Assembly: GCA_039519185.1 (NCBI GenBank) | Contig: CM076849.1 | Location: forward strand, 111,171,806 to 111,235,805 | Direction: 5' to 3' | DNA length: 64,000 nucleotides | DNA from: Astragalus membranaceus | Taxonomy: Eukaryota > Streptophyta > Magnoliopsida > Fabales > Fabaceae | Shown: positions 54,039-64,000 of the stretch, piece by piece | Layout: the number at the start of each line of letters is the position of its first letter | Position numbering within the stretch: the first letter of the stretch is position 1 | Translations under genes and position numbers: made by a program | The notes under the pieces: model-generated | What the model was told of the DNA's origin: nothing | The model's input: the letters and a program-made list of their open reading frames with translations, nothing else | Databases searched by the model: none

Positions 54039-54410
54039 GAAGCAGGGCATCAGAACCTAAACCTAGGGCTAGGCCCAGTTAATAATTCTGATGTTAAAGC
54101 ACAGAGACAGAATGTAAAAGCTCGATATGAATGATTAACAAAAATTCATTTTGCAATTACAGTTTTTGCTCTAGCTCACAAGCATTAACACTTGTTCCAA
54201 AGAAAATTCCAAAAGATTAAGAAAAAAAAAGGTCTAACTCCATAATTAGGGGTGGAGCGAGGCAAGTTTGAGACCCAACATACCATGTTGGGAGGGACTG
54301 CCTGAATCGCAGGGGCAACCTCAACATTAGCTCAAAGCCAAGATCATCTCTCCAAGTATTGGAAGTCAAGGATGTCATGGCACCCCAAAACAAATAAGTG
54401 ACCTTGGTAG
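54039..54410 (+). other. Spacer between gag and tandem repeats
   Basis: No protease or RT motif in any frame. This is where pol should begin, so a large deletion or ancestral loss of pol is inferred. Confidence 0.5.
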
Positions 54411-54734
54411 TCACAACCCCTTGGGCGAGTTCTATCTGGGCCGAGTCCTGGTAAACTGTGCCAAGAGGATACTTCAAGCTGACCTTGGGGGTCACAACCC
54501 CTTGGGCGAGTTTTATCTGGGCAGAGTCTTGGTAAACTGTGCCAAGAGGATACTTCAAGCTGACCTTGGTGGTCACAACCCCTTGGGCGACTTCTATCTG
54601 GGCCGAGTCCTGGTAAACTGTGCCAAGAGGATACTTCAAACTTACCTTGATGGTCACAACCCCTTGGGCGAGTTCTATCTAGGCCGAGTCCTGGTAAACT
54701 GTGCTAAGGGTATACTTCATTACAAATTGTCCCG
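54411..54734. repeat. 81-bp tandem repeat, four copies
   Basis: TCACAACCCCTTGGGCGA starts at 54411, 54492, 54573 and 54654, exactly 81 bases apart. Since 81 is a multiple of three, both strands stay open through the array (plus: EFYLGRVLVNCAKRILQ; minus: KVSLKYPLGTVYQDSAQI). There is no sign that either is a real protein. Such arrays between coding and 3' LTR are common in Tat-type elements. Confidence 0.9.
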
Positions 54735-54939
54735 ACGGGCGTCGGCTCATCTCCATAAAGCAAGGCAAGCTTAGCAACTATCTACTTAAAATCCAAAATC
54801 CATGCAAAATCACCTTAGCAAAAAAGAAGCAATTCCCCTCGGCACCAAGCAAGCCCTGAAATTTCATCAAGAAGAAAAACAGGCTAAGAGACAGGATAAG
54901 CAACAATAAAATAAATACAAGCAGAATGCCAAGGACATT
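54735..54939. other. Spacer between the two repeat arrays
   Basis: Unique sequence of the Tat-like element with no recognisable domain. Confidence 0.4.
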
Positions 54940-55937
54940 CCCAACCAGGAACCCAAGAGGGCGCCAAATCACATCTCGCAAGGAGATAGCCAGCGTAGCG
55001 CAAGCCGGCAGCCAGCGCCCAGGAGGGCGCCAAAACGCGTCGCAAGGGGGCAGCCAGCGCTTTGCAAGCCGGCGCCCAAGGCGCCCAGGAGGGCGCCAAA
55101 CCCCCTATCGCAAATCGGCACCCAAGGGTGCGCAAACCGGCACCCAGTACCCAGGAGGGCGCCAAAACTCGTTTCGTCAAGCAGGAAGCACAGTGCACAG
55201 GCAGACACCCAAGGCGCCCAGGAAGGCGCCAAATCCTGTTCTGCAGGCAGCCAAGCGCAGCACGCCAAGCAGCGCCCAAGGCGCCCAGGAGGGAGCCAAC
55301 TCCCCTCTTGCAAACCCGCACCCAGGGGTGCGCAAACCGGCACCCAGCGCCCAGGAGGGTGCCAAAACTCGTTTCGTCAAGCAGGAAGCACAGCGCACAT
55401 GCAGGCACCCAAGGCGCCCAGGAGGGCGCCAAATCCTGTTCTGCAGACAACCAGGCGCAGCGCGCTAGGCAGCGTCCAAGGCGCCCAGGAGGGCGCCAAC
55501 TCCCCTCTCGCAAACCGACACCCAGCGCCCAGGAGGGCGCCAAAACTCGTTTCGTCAAGCAGGAAGCACAGTGCACAGGCAGGCACACAAGGCGCCCAGG
55601 ACGGCGCCAACTCCCTTCCGCAAACCGGCACCCAAGGGTGCGCAAGACGGCATCCAGGCGCCCAAGGGGACGCCAAAACGTGTTTCTCAAGGATCCAAGT
55701 GTAGCGCATAGGCATGCACCCAAGGCGCCCAGGAGGGCGCCAAATCCTACTCCACAAGGCGGCACCCAGGCTAGCGCAGGAAGGCACCCAGGGCGCCCAG
55801 GAGGGCGCCAAATCCTGCTTCGGAAGGTGGTATCCAGCGCCTAGCAACCAAGCACCCAGGCACTATCAACATCAAGAGGCATGGCACAAGGCGCCCAGGA
55901 GGGCGCCAACTTCAGAACACAACACCTTGGCACAAGG
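54940..55937. repeat. GC-rich hairpin minisatellite, left part
   Basis: About fourteen units of 47-95 bases share GGCGCCCAGGAGGGCGCC, a perfect inverted repeat with 7-bp arms and an AGGA loop, usually followed by AAA or AAC. A higher-order period of about 176-202 bases is marked by GCCAAAACTCGTTTCGTCAA at 55161, 55363 and 55539. Long open frames on both strands (for example 55765-54884 minus and 55062-55844 plus) result from the repeat and GC bias. Confidence 0.9.
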
Positions 55938-58519
55938 TGTAACACCCCTTTTCTACCCGATAATTATTTAATAAAATCAGAGTTATAAAAATTTTTCATA
56001 CTTCGAAAAGAGATGTCACACATTTCATCGATAGTTCAAAACATCACGTACGATATATAACACTTGTCAAGAAGGGTCGAAGCCCATAACACCAGTCTAA
56101 ATAACCGCATCGTCAAAAATACATCACCACGCAGCGAAAATAGAAATAAGTTTCAAACAATAAAACATAACGTCCTGAATGGACTCCAAATAAATAAAAA
56201 TGCAACAGCCAAAGTCTAGGTTCGTTTCCCCCCTTGAGTGTTACATATCAAAGCAAAGGACGCCGACTCAGACTAGCGAAGGTAACTAGGCCTTCACTCG
56301 CAATCACCTGCACGTTACCGCATAGGGGTAACATTCAAACAGAAGGGGTGAGATATATATCTTCAATATAATAGCGTAAAATGATAGGAAATATGCTAGA
56401 ATATGACAACTATATCTACCACTCCAATACACACATCTAATTCATAAACACACGTCAAATAGTAAACACCACAATTAGTCACCAAATGTCATGACAATGC
56501 ATGAATGCAACCCACACCAACGGGCATATGCATGTGGTACCAAATCACCAAAAATTTTGCTTGTAAATAGAGGCGTCATCAAAATTGAGAGCTTTCACAC
56601 CCGGCTCACCAATTCATAAAATTTGAGCTTTCACACCTGGCTCACTAGTTTTTGAAAAATTTGAGCTTTCACACCTAGCTCCAAGACCAAAGGCCTTCAC
56701 CAAAATAAATGCACATGCTGTATGCGACACCATGTATGCACACAGACAATCATCCAAAATAGTCACAATGTGACACACCAAAAATTATTCACTAATATCA
56801 CCAAAGTTGAGCTTTCACACCTAGCCCAACGACACCGAAAACACCAAACTACCCAAGACAACGGAACACCAATATTTGGAGCCTTCACACCTAGCTCCCA
56901 CAACACCAAGGTTTGAGCCTTCACACCTATCTCAAACATCAACAAGACACAAAGATGACAACAAGTTTCCAAAATATTGGGGCGACGACAATTTTCCAAA
57001 ATATTTGAGATGCGACCATTTTTCTTTTCCTAAAGACATCAACACTTAACGACTAAGACAACGGCTAACAATTTCCAGAAAAATAGATCATCTTGCCTTA
57101 AATTAGAATATTCAGCTAGGCCTTTGAATAAGCTTTCCAAAACATTTTGAAACGTCTCAATCGGACTCCAGAGTCAAAAGATATTGCAAAACAAAATAGG
57201 AACAAAACTGAGACATATGCTGAAAATGGCGCCCAGGCACAGGGTGCCTAGCAGGCAACACGCTGGAACAGGCCAGCAAAAGAAACTGGCGCCCTTGGCG
57301 CCCAGGAAACACAAAAACGCAACCAGACACAGGATATGGCCCCCATGGCGCCCATAGGCAACACAACGCAGGAACTGGCCCCCATGGAGGCACCCAGCAG
57401 GCAACACTGCAGAAGATGGCGCCCTTGGCGCCTAGACAGCAGGGAACACGACAGAACACAATCAGGAACACACCCAGACACGGCGCCCATGGCGCCCATG
57501 GCGCCCCTGCGCCAATACAGCGCGCAACACAACTCAGGAACAGGCGCCCATGGCGCCCCTGCGCCAAGACACGGGCAACACACACACTGGCACACGCGAA
57601 CACACCCAGACACGGCGCCCAGCAGCAGGGCGCCAAAAACAGCCACACACACAGGGAACACAACAACAGCAACTCTGGCGCCCATGGCGCCCAGGACATC
57701 AGAACACAGCAGCAACAACATCCTGGCACACGGCGCCCAGCAGCAGGGCGCCAAAAACAGCAACTAGGACAATGGCGCCCATGACGCCCTAGGGTTCAAT
57801 AATTTCGTTAATTCACTAAGTCAAATCACCAATCCTTAATCACCAATGTCAATCATCATAATTTGTCACTCACAACACCAAACAACAATTTAATCGAACA
57901 CCTAGCATGCGTTTAGTAATAACAACAATGAGCACCAAGTTCTAGAGTCACAACTATCACCAACAAATGTCAAATTTCAATCCAACCTAGTTATAATTCA
58001 ACTAACACCAAATCAAACATCACAGTCCATCAAAGGGTATTATAGGACCTATCCCCACATAACCCCATCATGAAACCCCATTATAAGGAAGAACCCCACC
58101 CTTACCTTATAGTAGGAGAGCACCAATTCTCTTGATCGAGTCACCAACAAAACCTCAGCAACACAGCTCCTCTCTGCTCCCTTGAATTCGCGAACTCCTC
58201 CTCCTCCTCTTCTCCCTTGGATTTGCACCGAAACCCTCTTCTCTCTTTCTCTCCTCTTCGCAATTTTTTCTTTCTTTTTCTTCTCCCTATGCGAAATGCC
58301 CTAACGCTCACTAACACTCCCTTCATGCGCCTAAGCCTTGGGCTCATGGATCACGGGCTTTCCTCCAGCTTAAGCCCGATTACTAACACCATCTCCTATT
58401 ATTCAATTATACACCTCTTAATCAAATGCTAATATAATTACACCATTAAAATAAATAAATAAATAATTGGATACCTAAATATTTTATTAAATAATTTAAT
58501 TAAATATTTGGGTGTTACA
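55938..58519 (-). mobile_element. Solo LTR, Ty3-type, inserted in the minisatellite
   Basis: The 2,582-bp block has plus-strand ends TGTAACACCCCTTTTCTACC and TATTTGGGTGTTACA. The perfect 5-bp duplication CAAGG lies at 55933-55937 and 58520-58524, and the minisatellite continues on both sides. No internal sequence remains. The LTR belongs to the superfamily of 1631, 18892 and 61721: conserved box at about 56228-56356, CACACC-type repeats at 56580-56940, AGTCAAAAGATAT core near 57171, and its own GGCGCC cluster at 57227-57790. Confidence 0.95.
57227..57790. repeat. GGCGCC motif cluster inside the solo LTR
   Basis: More than twenty GGCGCC or GGCCCC(C)-type motifs in 560 bases, including GGCGCCCATGGCGCC and GGCGCCC-(AGCAGCA)-GGGCGCC hairpins (about 57617 and 57732). 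The related LTR at 18892 has a shorter cluster at 20188-20365. Long frames here are artefacts of the repeats. Confidence 0.85.
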
Positions 58520-58632
58520 CAAGGCGCCCAGGAGGGCGCCAACATCATGGGGCATGCCACCAGGCGCCCAGGGGGGCGCTAACTTTAGAACACAACACTT
58601 TGGCATAAGGCGCCCAGGAGGGCGCTAACATC
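58520..58632. repeat. GC-rich hairpin minisatellite, right part
   Basis: Three further units (GGCGCCCAGGAGGGCGCC, GGCGCCCAGGGGGGCGCT, GGCGCCCAGGAGGGCGCT) continue the array beyond the solo LTR. Confidence 0.9.
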
Positions 58633-58800
58633 AGGACATGGCAACCCAGCTCGGTGCCTGGTACAAGGATTACACCAAGGGAGGTGTGAGTCACGGTCGC
58701 GGTGAAGAGATCTTATATGACCCGACAAGACAGAGGAAGTAACGCTTCAGGTAGATTTACAAAAATTCTTCAAGCCAAGACTATCCTTCGGAATAATCTC

Positions 58801-58815
58801 GGCTTGGGGGGCAAC
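58801..58815 (+). other. Polypurine tract of Tat-like element
   Basis: GGCTTGGGGGGCAAC directly precedes the right LTR at 58816. This form is common in Tat-type elements. Confidence 0.7.
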
Positions 58816-59189
58816 TGTTCTGGACTGGACCAGGAGGTCCATTCAGCAATACCAGGAGGTGCATTTAGCAATTGGATATGGATTGGCCCAATCATTTCGG
58901 CCCATATCCACAACATACAAGCCCAATTAAAGCCATCACACTTGAATGGTTAAGATCGATTCTATTGATCCGACGATCCACAAACGGGCTCGATTTCCTA
59001 TAAATACTGGCTCCCATTGCCATCATAAGGTACACACTCTCATTCCTAGCTAAATCACTCATCTATTCTCAATACTGACTTGAGCGTCGAAGTGGCTTCG
59101 CAGGTATTCCCCGGGCTCACACTAACCTCCTGCCAGGCAGCAAGAGACCTACCAACTGCAGTCAACCCAATACTGCAAGGTATAGAACA
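58816..59189 (+). mobile_element. Right LTR of Tat-like element
   Basis: The 374-bp LTR starts TGTTCTGGACTGGACCAGG and ends GGTATAGAACA. It pairs with 52034-52409. Its 5' end keeps the canonical TG that the left LTR has lost. Confidence 0.9.
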
Positions 59190-59611
59190 GATACAAACAA
59201 TAAAACTCAAAAACCTACTTCAACTTACTGGAAAAGTTTCAGCTAGTCCTCGACTACCAATTCTGTATCAATATTAATAGGCAAAATACCATCCGAGGTC
59301 CCTTAACTTATTTCCAGTTATTGATTAGGTCTCATATATTTTATTGGTAACGAATAGGTCCTTTAACTTTTAACCGCTGCCATATTTAACGTTTTGTCAA
59401 TAACTCCGTTAGCAGACTGATTATGTGGCTGTTTGAGTGCTGATTTGGCATGCCACATAAGATAATTTTATTATTTTATAATTATTTTTAATTAAAAATT
59501 AAAGAAAAATGTGAATTGTCTTTTTTGTCCCCATCTTCTTAATTTCCCTCTTCCAAACCCTATCTTCGGCAACCCAGAACTCAATTTCTAGAAAACAAAA
59601 TTTGCGATAGT
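59190..59611. other. Repeat-like sequence without coding
   Basis: The stretch GAGGTCCCTTAACTTATTTC, AATAGGTCCTTTAACTTTTA, then ACTCCGTTAGCAGACTGA (59298-59425) has the look of a transposable-element end. No matching inverted end was found. Confidence 0.35.
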
Positions 59612-60540
59612 TGATAGGCCACAAGTGCACAGTTCTATCGCGTAATAGAAAGTATCGATCCACAGGGACTTATATGATTACCAATTTCAATTTCGGTTGT
59701 AATTAGCTAAAAGAAGTGATTGAGTAGGAGGAATTGTTATTTGGGTTTAAATTTAGAAATTAAAAAGCGTCCTAGGATTGTGGTTTCGTCTCAATGATAG
59801 AAACAACTCACACTCCCTTATCGATCCTCTATTTTATGTTAAGCTTCTTCTTCAAGGACAAGGTATTCAATGGTAACTCAAGTTTCCTTTCGGAATACAA
59901 GAGTGTGTCTTGAACCAATAATCAATCCTATTTTCATGGTTGATTATTGCCAAGACCCCTTAAGTACAAACCTTATTATCCCAAGAGTCTCAAAAATAAT
60001 TTCATGTTTTGACATCTTGTCTAACCTCATAGTTCCAATATCAAACTTCACATTTTGGTACTTCGTTTGATATTTGAGTTGTGACTTGAAGAATGATGAG
60101 GTTAGATTAGAATGAAAACTTTAGTAAAATAGAGTCTAGACTTTGGATCTTTTAGGGGTCTATCTTTGTTTTATTCCCACAATCCCAAGACTAGAAGGGT
60201 CTACTCACTTATGATCATAGAAAATAAGGACTTAGAAGAAGAATACATGAATTGTAAATGAGAGAACGTAAATGACGAAATTATAAAGTTGTGGAATTGA
60301 AAATGACTGAATGTAAATGACGGAATGTTAAGAAAGCAATAGATAGCAGAAGAAAAAGGTGCTGGGAATGTAAGAACAGAAAATAAAATTGCAAGAATGG
60401 AAAGTGCAAGAATACAAAGAGCAAGAACTTAAAATGGAGAATGAAAATTGCATAAAATCTTAGATGTAAACTTTGAGCAGTGTTTTGCAATAGCCTAAGA
60501 AACCTTGCAATACCTCCACCAACCTCAACCAAAAAACTTG
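59612..60540 (-). mobile_element. Athila-like LTR fragment (copy 1)
   Basis: The plus-strand start TTGATAGGCCACAAGTGCAC followed by TCTATCGCGTAATAGAAAGT and ATCCACAGGGACTTATATG is the reverse of the Athila-type LTR end (CCCTGTGGAT...GTGCACTTG). It repeats at 60538 with about 85-90% identity over roughly 420 bases. The internal side and primer-binding site are lost. Confidence 0.65.
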
Positions 60541-60955
60541 ATAGGCCGCAAGTGCACGGTTCTGTCGCGTAATAGAAAGTATCGATCGATAGGGACTTCT
60601 ATGATAACCAATTTCAATTTTGTTTGTGATTAGCTAAAATGAGTGATTGAGTTGGAGGAACTGTTATTTGGGTTTAAATTCAGAAATTTAAGTGTCCTAG
60701 GATTGTGGTTTCGTCTCAATGATAGAAACAATTCACAATCCCTTATCCATCCTCTATTTTATGTTAAGCTTCTTTTCTAAGGACAAGGTATTCAATGGTA
60801 ACTCAAGTTTCCCTTCGGAATACAAAGTGTGTCTTGACCAATTAATCAAACCTATTTTCATGGTTGATTATTCCCAAGACTCTTTAAGTAAAAACCTTAT
60901 TATCCCTAGAGTCTCAAAACTATTTTCATGTTTTGATCATCTTGTCTAACCTCAT
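60538..60955 (-). mobile_element. Athila-like LTR fragment (copy 2)
   Basis: A second, shorter copy, beginning TTGATAGGCCGCAAGTGCAC and ending abruptly at about 60955 where a different retroelement fragment starts. The two copies are direct repeats. They could be remains of tandem insertions or of a truncated element pair. Confidence 0.65.
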
Positions 60956-61720
60956 ACCTTCTCTGGCTGAGGTGAGCATTTAGAGTGTCTCCCTCATTCT
61001 ATGGAAAGCCCATTCCCTCTGCAGCCTCCTCTTCTGCGAGCGTGATTTGGAAGCCAGTCTGGGGGCTGGTGCTTCAGCTGCTGCTTGTGTCATCCACTGA
61101 TCTTGTGGCACCTCCGAGGGTTGTCTCACGATTCTAGTAAGTCTCAACTCACGATCATTCAAGACATGATATCCACTGACGTTACGTCTTGTGCCGTAGT
61201 GACCTGTGCTACCCTTCTTTCTTCCCTAGGATGAACCTTCTCTTCTGGGTCTGATATGGTGGCTTGTCCGATGGGTTCATCGGCGGACCGACCATGCCCC
61301 CAGGCGGGAGCTGTTGGAGCCTTTCCCTCAGATCTTTGGGCTGAGGTGCATGCCTTTCAGGGTTAAGAATGGATAACTGTAACTCCCTGAGGTCATGGAC
61401 AAGGTTCCTTGGATTTGGGAGCTTCTTCTGGGGTTCTCGACGCTGACTCGGCCCTCCTACCTGCAGTTTTTCTTGCAAGAGAGCCATACGTTCGGCCACC
61501 GTAGATCCTTTAGGGGGTGACCCCAATCGGTCAAAGACTGACACTTTCTTTTCTGGGGGAACCTCCTGTTTAGGGGCCCACATATACTTCTTCCCCCCTT
61601 TCCCTCGATCGCTCCCTGAGAAGGAGACCATATTGATGTTCATGCTGGGGAAATGGTCAGTGTCAACAGCCATTTCTGACGCCCCCTTATCGACCATTTT
61701 GAATCTTCCCTTCCTGATAG
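60956..61720 (-). pseudogene. Tat-like gag-pol polyprotein fragment
   Basis: The minus-strand frame from ATG 61697 encodes about 162 residues with VDTDHFPSMNINMVSFSG near the start and VSVFDRLGSPPKGSTVAERM further on. A stop at about 61209 and a second frame (61162-60980: LNDRELRLTRIVRQPSEVP and a basic SQKRRLQREWAFHRMR) follow. The DHFP..N.NMV and VFDRLG pattern is one I associate with the region between gag and RT in plant Ty3 elements. No protease or RT motif remains. It is truncated on both sides by other LTRs. Confidence 0.55.
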
Positions 61721-62710
61721 TGTAACACCCCTTTTCTACCCGGAAAATTTTTCGACAAAAATCAGAGTTTCAAAACATTATTCATTACACCCACAAGGGA
61801 TGCCACATTAACACCGTTAAACATCACACACCAATAATAAAGTTTCACCATTAAAAACAGTGCGACACCTAGCACGTCATAACATCACCAAGCAGCGGAA
61901 TAAAATCAAGGTTCAATTAAATAATTATAACATCACCATAAAACTTCGGAAATTAAATATCAAAGACATCTAATGAAACTAGCGTTCATCCCCCCGAGTG
62001 CTACGTATCAGAGCGACGACACCGACTCAACTAGCGAAGGTAGACATGCCTTCACTCGCAATCACTTGCACGTTACCAATATAGGGGTAACATTCAAACA
62101 GAAGGGGTGAGATATCTAACATTATAATAGCATATATGATAGGCAATATGCTAGAATTACGACAACCATATCTACCGCTTCACTACAACACCAATTAATA
62201 AATAACCAAGAATCATCATTGACATCATGAGTAAGTATATGAGATGCAACCCACACCAACAGGCATATGCATGTGGTACCAATCATCACCAATAAAGTAG
62301 CCACTAAGGGCATCATCACCTGTATGAGCATCACCATCATCACCTATAGCTCCAAAGCCGAAGCCGTCATCACTAAAATAATGCATATGGAATGCATGCG
62401 ACACCATGCACAACACATCAAAACAATCAACAACAATGGTCATCTATGTGACACACAACAACACCAATATTAATAAACGGTCATAGACCCATCACCTGTC
62501 ACCTTAGCCCATAAAAATAGGCACATCACCTGTTATATCATCACCAATAATCACCAATCATCACCAATGACACCAACACCTATAACAATAACATCCACCG
62601 ACACCAAAGACAGCAATTTACACAACAGCAACATGACAGGAACTGGCGCCCAGCAGCAGGGCGCCAACAACAGAAACAGCCACCACAGAAACTGGCGCCC
62701 AACAACAGGG
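61721..62710 (-). mobile_element. Ty3-type LTR part, outermost of a nested trio
   Basis: Plus-strand start TGTAACACCCCTTTTCTACC is the 3' end of a minus-strand LTR. The conserved box is at about 61990-62113 and a GGCGCC pair with GGGCGCC arm at 62645-62700. It is interrupted at 62711 by another LTR end. The remaining part is outside the window. Confidence 0.8.
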
Positions 62711-63163
62711 TGTAACACCCCTTTTCTACCCGGAAAATTTTTGACAAAAATCAGAGTTTTCAAAACCTTTTCAATACACCCACAAGGGATGCTACACTTA
62801 CACCGTTAAACATCATACGCCAATAATAAGGTTTCACCATTAAAACAGTATGACGCCGAGCACGTCATAACATCATCAAGCAGCGGAATAAAAAAATAAA
62901 GTTCAAACGAACAGTTGTAACATCACCATAAAACTTCAACAACCAAGTAATAATCATAATTAGTAAAACTAGCGTTCATCCCCCCGAGTGCTACGTATCA
63001 GAGCGACGACCGACTCAAATAGCGAAGGAAGACTTGCCTTCACTCGCAATCACTTGCACGTTACCAACATAGGGGTAACATTCAAACAGAAGGGGTGAGA
63101 TATCTAACATTATAATAGCATATATGATAGGCAATATGCTAGAGTTACGACAGCTATATTTAC
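62711..63163 (-). mobile_element. Ty3-type LTR part, middle of a nested trio
   Basis: TGTAACACCCCTTTTCTACC starts a second LTR, about 90% similar to 61721-62160, inserted directly after CAGGG in a GGCGCC motif of the outer LTR. It carries the conserved box (62976-63103) and is itself interrupted at 63164. Confidence 0.8.
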
Positions 63164-64000
63164 TGTAACACCCCAATTCTACCCGTTCGTTTTATTACAT
63201 ATCAGAGTGCGGAAATTAAACTTAAAACAGGCAATGGAGCGTCACTTGCAACATTTCAAAAGCCAACAACGTATAATCAAGTAAAAACGTGGAAGAACAA
63301 CATCAACTTAGTTTACAACCCCGAATATTTGTTCAAATACTTCAAACCACCTATCCATGTTTCAAAAACAACTAATGCAACAAGCAATTGAAAACAGTGT
63401 TCTCCCCCTCCCCGGGTGCTACGTATCAGAGACGACACTGACTCGGCTACTAAAAGACCATTGGTCTTCATTTGCAACTACCTGCACGTTACCCACGTAG
63501 AGGTAACATTCAAACAGAAAGGGTGAGTCTCTAACAGCATAAAAGCATATATGATAGATAATATACTAGAGAATAGGCAACTATAACTACCATAGCACAT
63601 CAACAGTCATAAGTACAACTATCACGGAGCAACACCAACAAGTAACAACATAAGCAAAACGACGAGCAACACCAACAAGTAACAACATAAGCAAAACGAC
63701 AAGCAACGACACCATGGGTACAACGTGTATGTATGAAATGCAACCCACACCGACGGGTATATGCATGTGGTACCAATCAATGTAAATAGCCTTTGTGGCT
63801 TCATCATCATCACTGAGCAAAGCTCTATGGCCGAAGCCTACATCAACGTAATAATGCATTATGCCATGCATGAGACACCATGTACAACACATCGGAACAA
63901 TCAACAACATAATCATGCTATGCACAACAACGTCAACAACATCATCATTGGTCATATTCGACCCAACCACATCATCATCGAGTTTTGGTCATATTTGACC
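63164..64000 (-). mobile_element. Ty3-type LTR part, innermost, runs off the window
   Basis: TGTAACACCCCAATTCTACC starts a third, more diverged LTR. The conserved box is at about 63408-63527, with GTTACC/GGTAAC retained. Two copies of a 41-base unit (GAGCAACACCAACAAGTAAC...AAAACGAC) lie at about 63622-63703. The rest of the LTR is beyond 64000. Confidence 0.8.

Larger units (their letters stand above)
52034..59189 (+). mobile_element. Tat-like Ty3 element: gag without pol, split by a solo LTR
   Basis: Two short LTRs (376 and 374 bp) enclose an internal region of about 6.4 kb including a 2,582-bp foreign solo LTR. A primer-binding site follows the left LTR, gag occupies 52481-54038, an 81-bp repeat array 54411-54734, a GC-rich hairpin minisatellite 54940-58632, and a polypurine tract precedes the right LTR. 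No protease, RT, RNase H or integrase was found, so the element is non-autonomous. A CX2HX4HX4C knuckle in gag and long tandem repeats before the 3' LTR are typical of the Tat lineage. Flanking AACAC and GATAC do not form a clean target duplication. Confidence 0.85.

Noticed and set aside
54884..55765. 293-codon minus frame and a 260-codon plus frame
   Set aside because: Both lie in the GGCGCC minisatellite. Frames on both strands arise from repeat periodicity and GC bias, with no domain.
57157..57792. Several frames of 70-190 codons
   Set aside because: They fall in the GGCGCC cluster of a solo LTR and have low-complexity composition (A/P/R/T or C/L/W).
52029..59194. Target duplication around the Tat-like element (AACAC/GATAC)
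   Set aside because: Only three of five bases match, so no duplication is claimed.

Overview
This window looks like a repeat-rich intergenic stretch of a flowering-plant (eudicot) nuclear chromosome. The base composition is AT-rich, LTR retrotransposons carry plant initiator-Met primer-binding sites, and there are plant-type MITEs, a TRIM, Helitron, LINE and SINE sequences. The only convincing host gene is an intronless AP2/ERF transcription factor of the DREB A-6 (ERF group I, RAP2.4/RAP2.13-like) type. Several repeats resemble legume elements, but the species cannot be fixed from this window.

Layout, left to right. 1-1400: a truncated SIRE/Maximus-like copia LTR. 1401-9244: LTR - non-coding internal - LTR of a non-autonomous Ty3-type (LARD-like) element whose left LTR is itself preceded by a second copy of the 3' internal end. 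10388-18726: a complete minus-strand chromovirus-like Ty3 element with a perfect 5-bp target duplication and near-identical 2.58-kb LTRs. Its gag-pol is mostly deleted and the RT has lost a catalytic Asp. 18892-20365: a truncated minus-strand LTR related to the 1631 family. 22083-25110 and 26213-32536: a recent, nearly identical 3.0-kb direct duplication. The second copy is split by a 3,298-bp Helitron whose insertion point is proved by the empty first copy. 32661-36959: two hAT-type elements, a CACTA end, a TRIM and a Stowaway-like MITE. 38395-39504: the ERF gene, with TATA box and ABRE-like boxes upstream. 40599-46870: nested MITEs, including a Mutator-type MITE with a perfect 9-bp TSD, a copia solo LTR and a palindromic minisatellite. 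47160-51470: a decayed L1-type LINE broken by a copia solo LTR (perfect TSD) and an inverted LINE piece. 52034-59189: a Tat-like Ty3 element with gag but no pol, an 81-bp repeat array and a GC-rich hairpin minisatellite, itself split by a 2,582-bp solo LTR with a perfect TSD. 59612-64000: Athila-like LTR fragments, a Tat-like gag-pol fragment and three LTR ends nested in one another at the right edge.

Most of the sequence is therefore a record of nested transposition, which can be ordered in time. The observations most worth following are: (i) related Ty3 LTRs share a core, but at the same internal site carry different CpG-rich self-complementary motif clusters (TCGCGACGCGA or GGCGCC); (ii) a GTTACC...GGTAAC hairpin box is conserved in every LTR copy of one superfamily here; (iii) unrelated elements carry the same GGCGCCC...GGGCGCC hairpins, and two LTR insertions sit exactly at CARGG|CGCC inside such motifs; (iv) the Helitron has an in-window empty site. 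Open reading frames within repeats were not called as genes.
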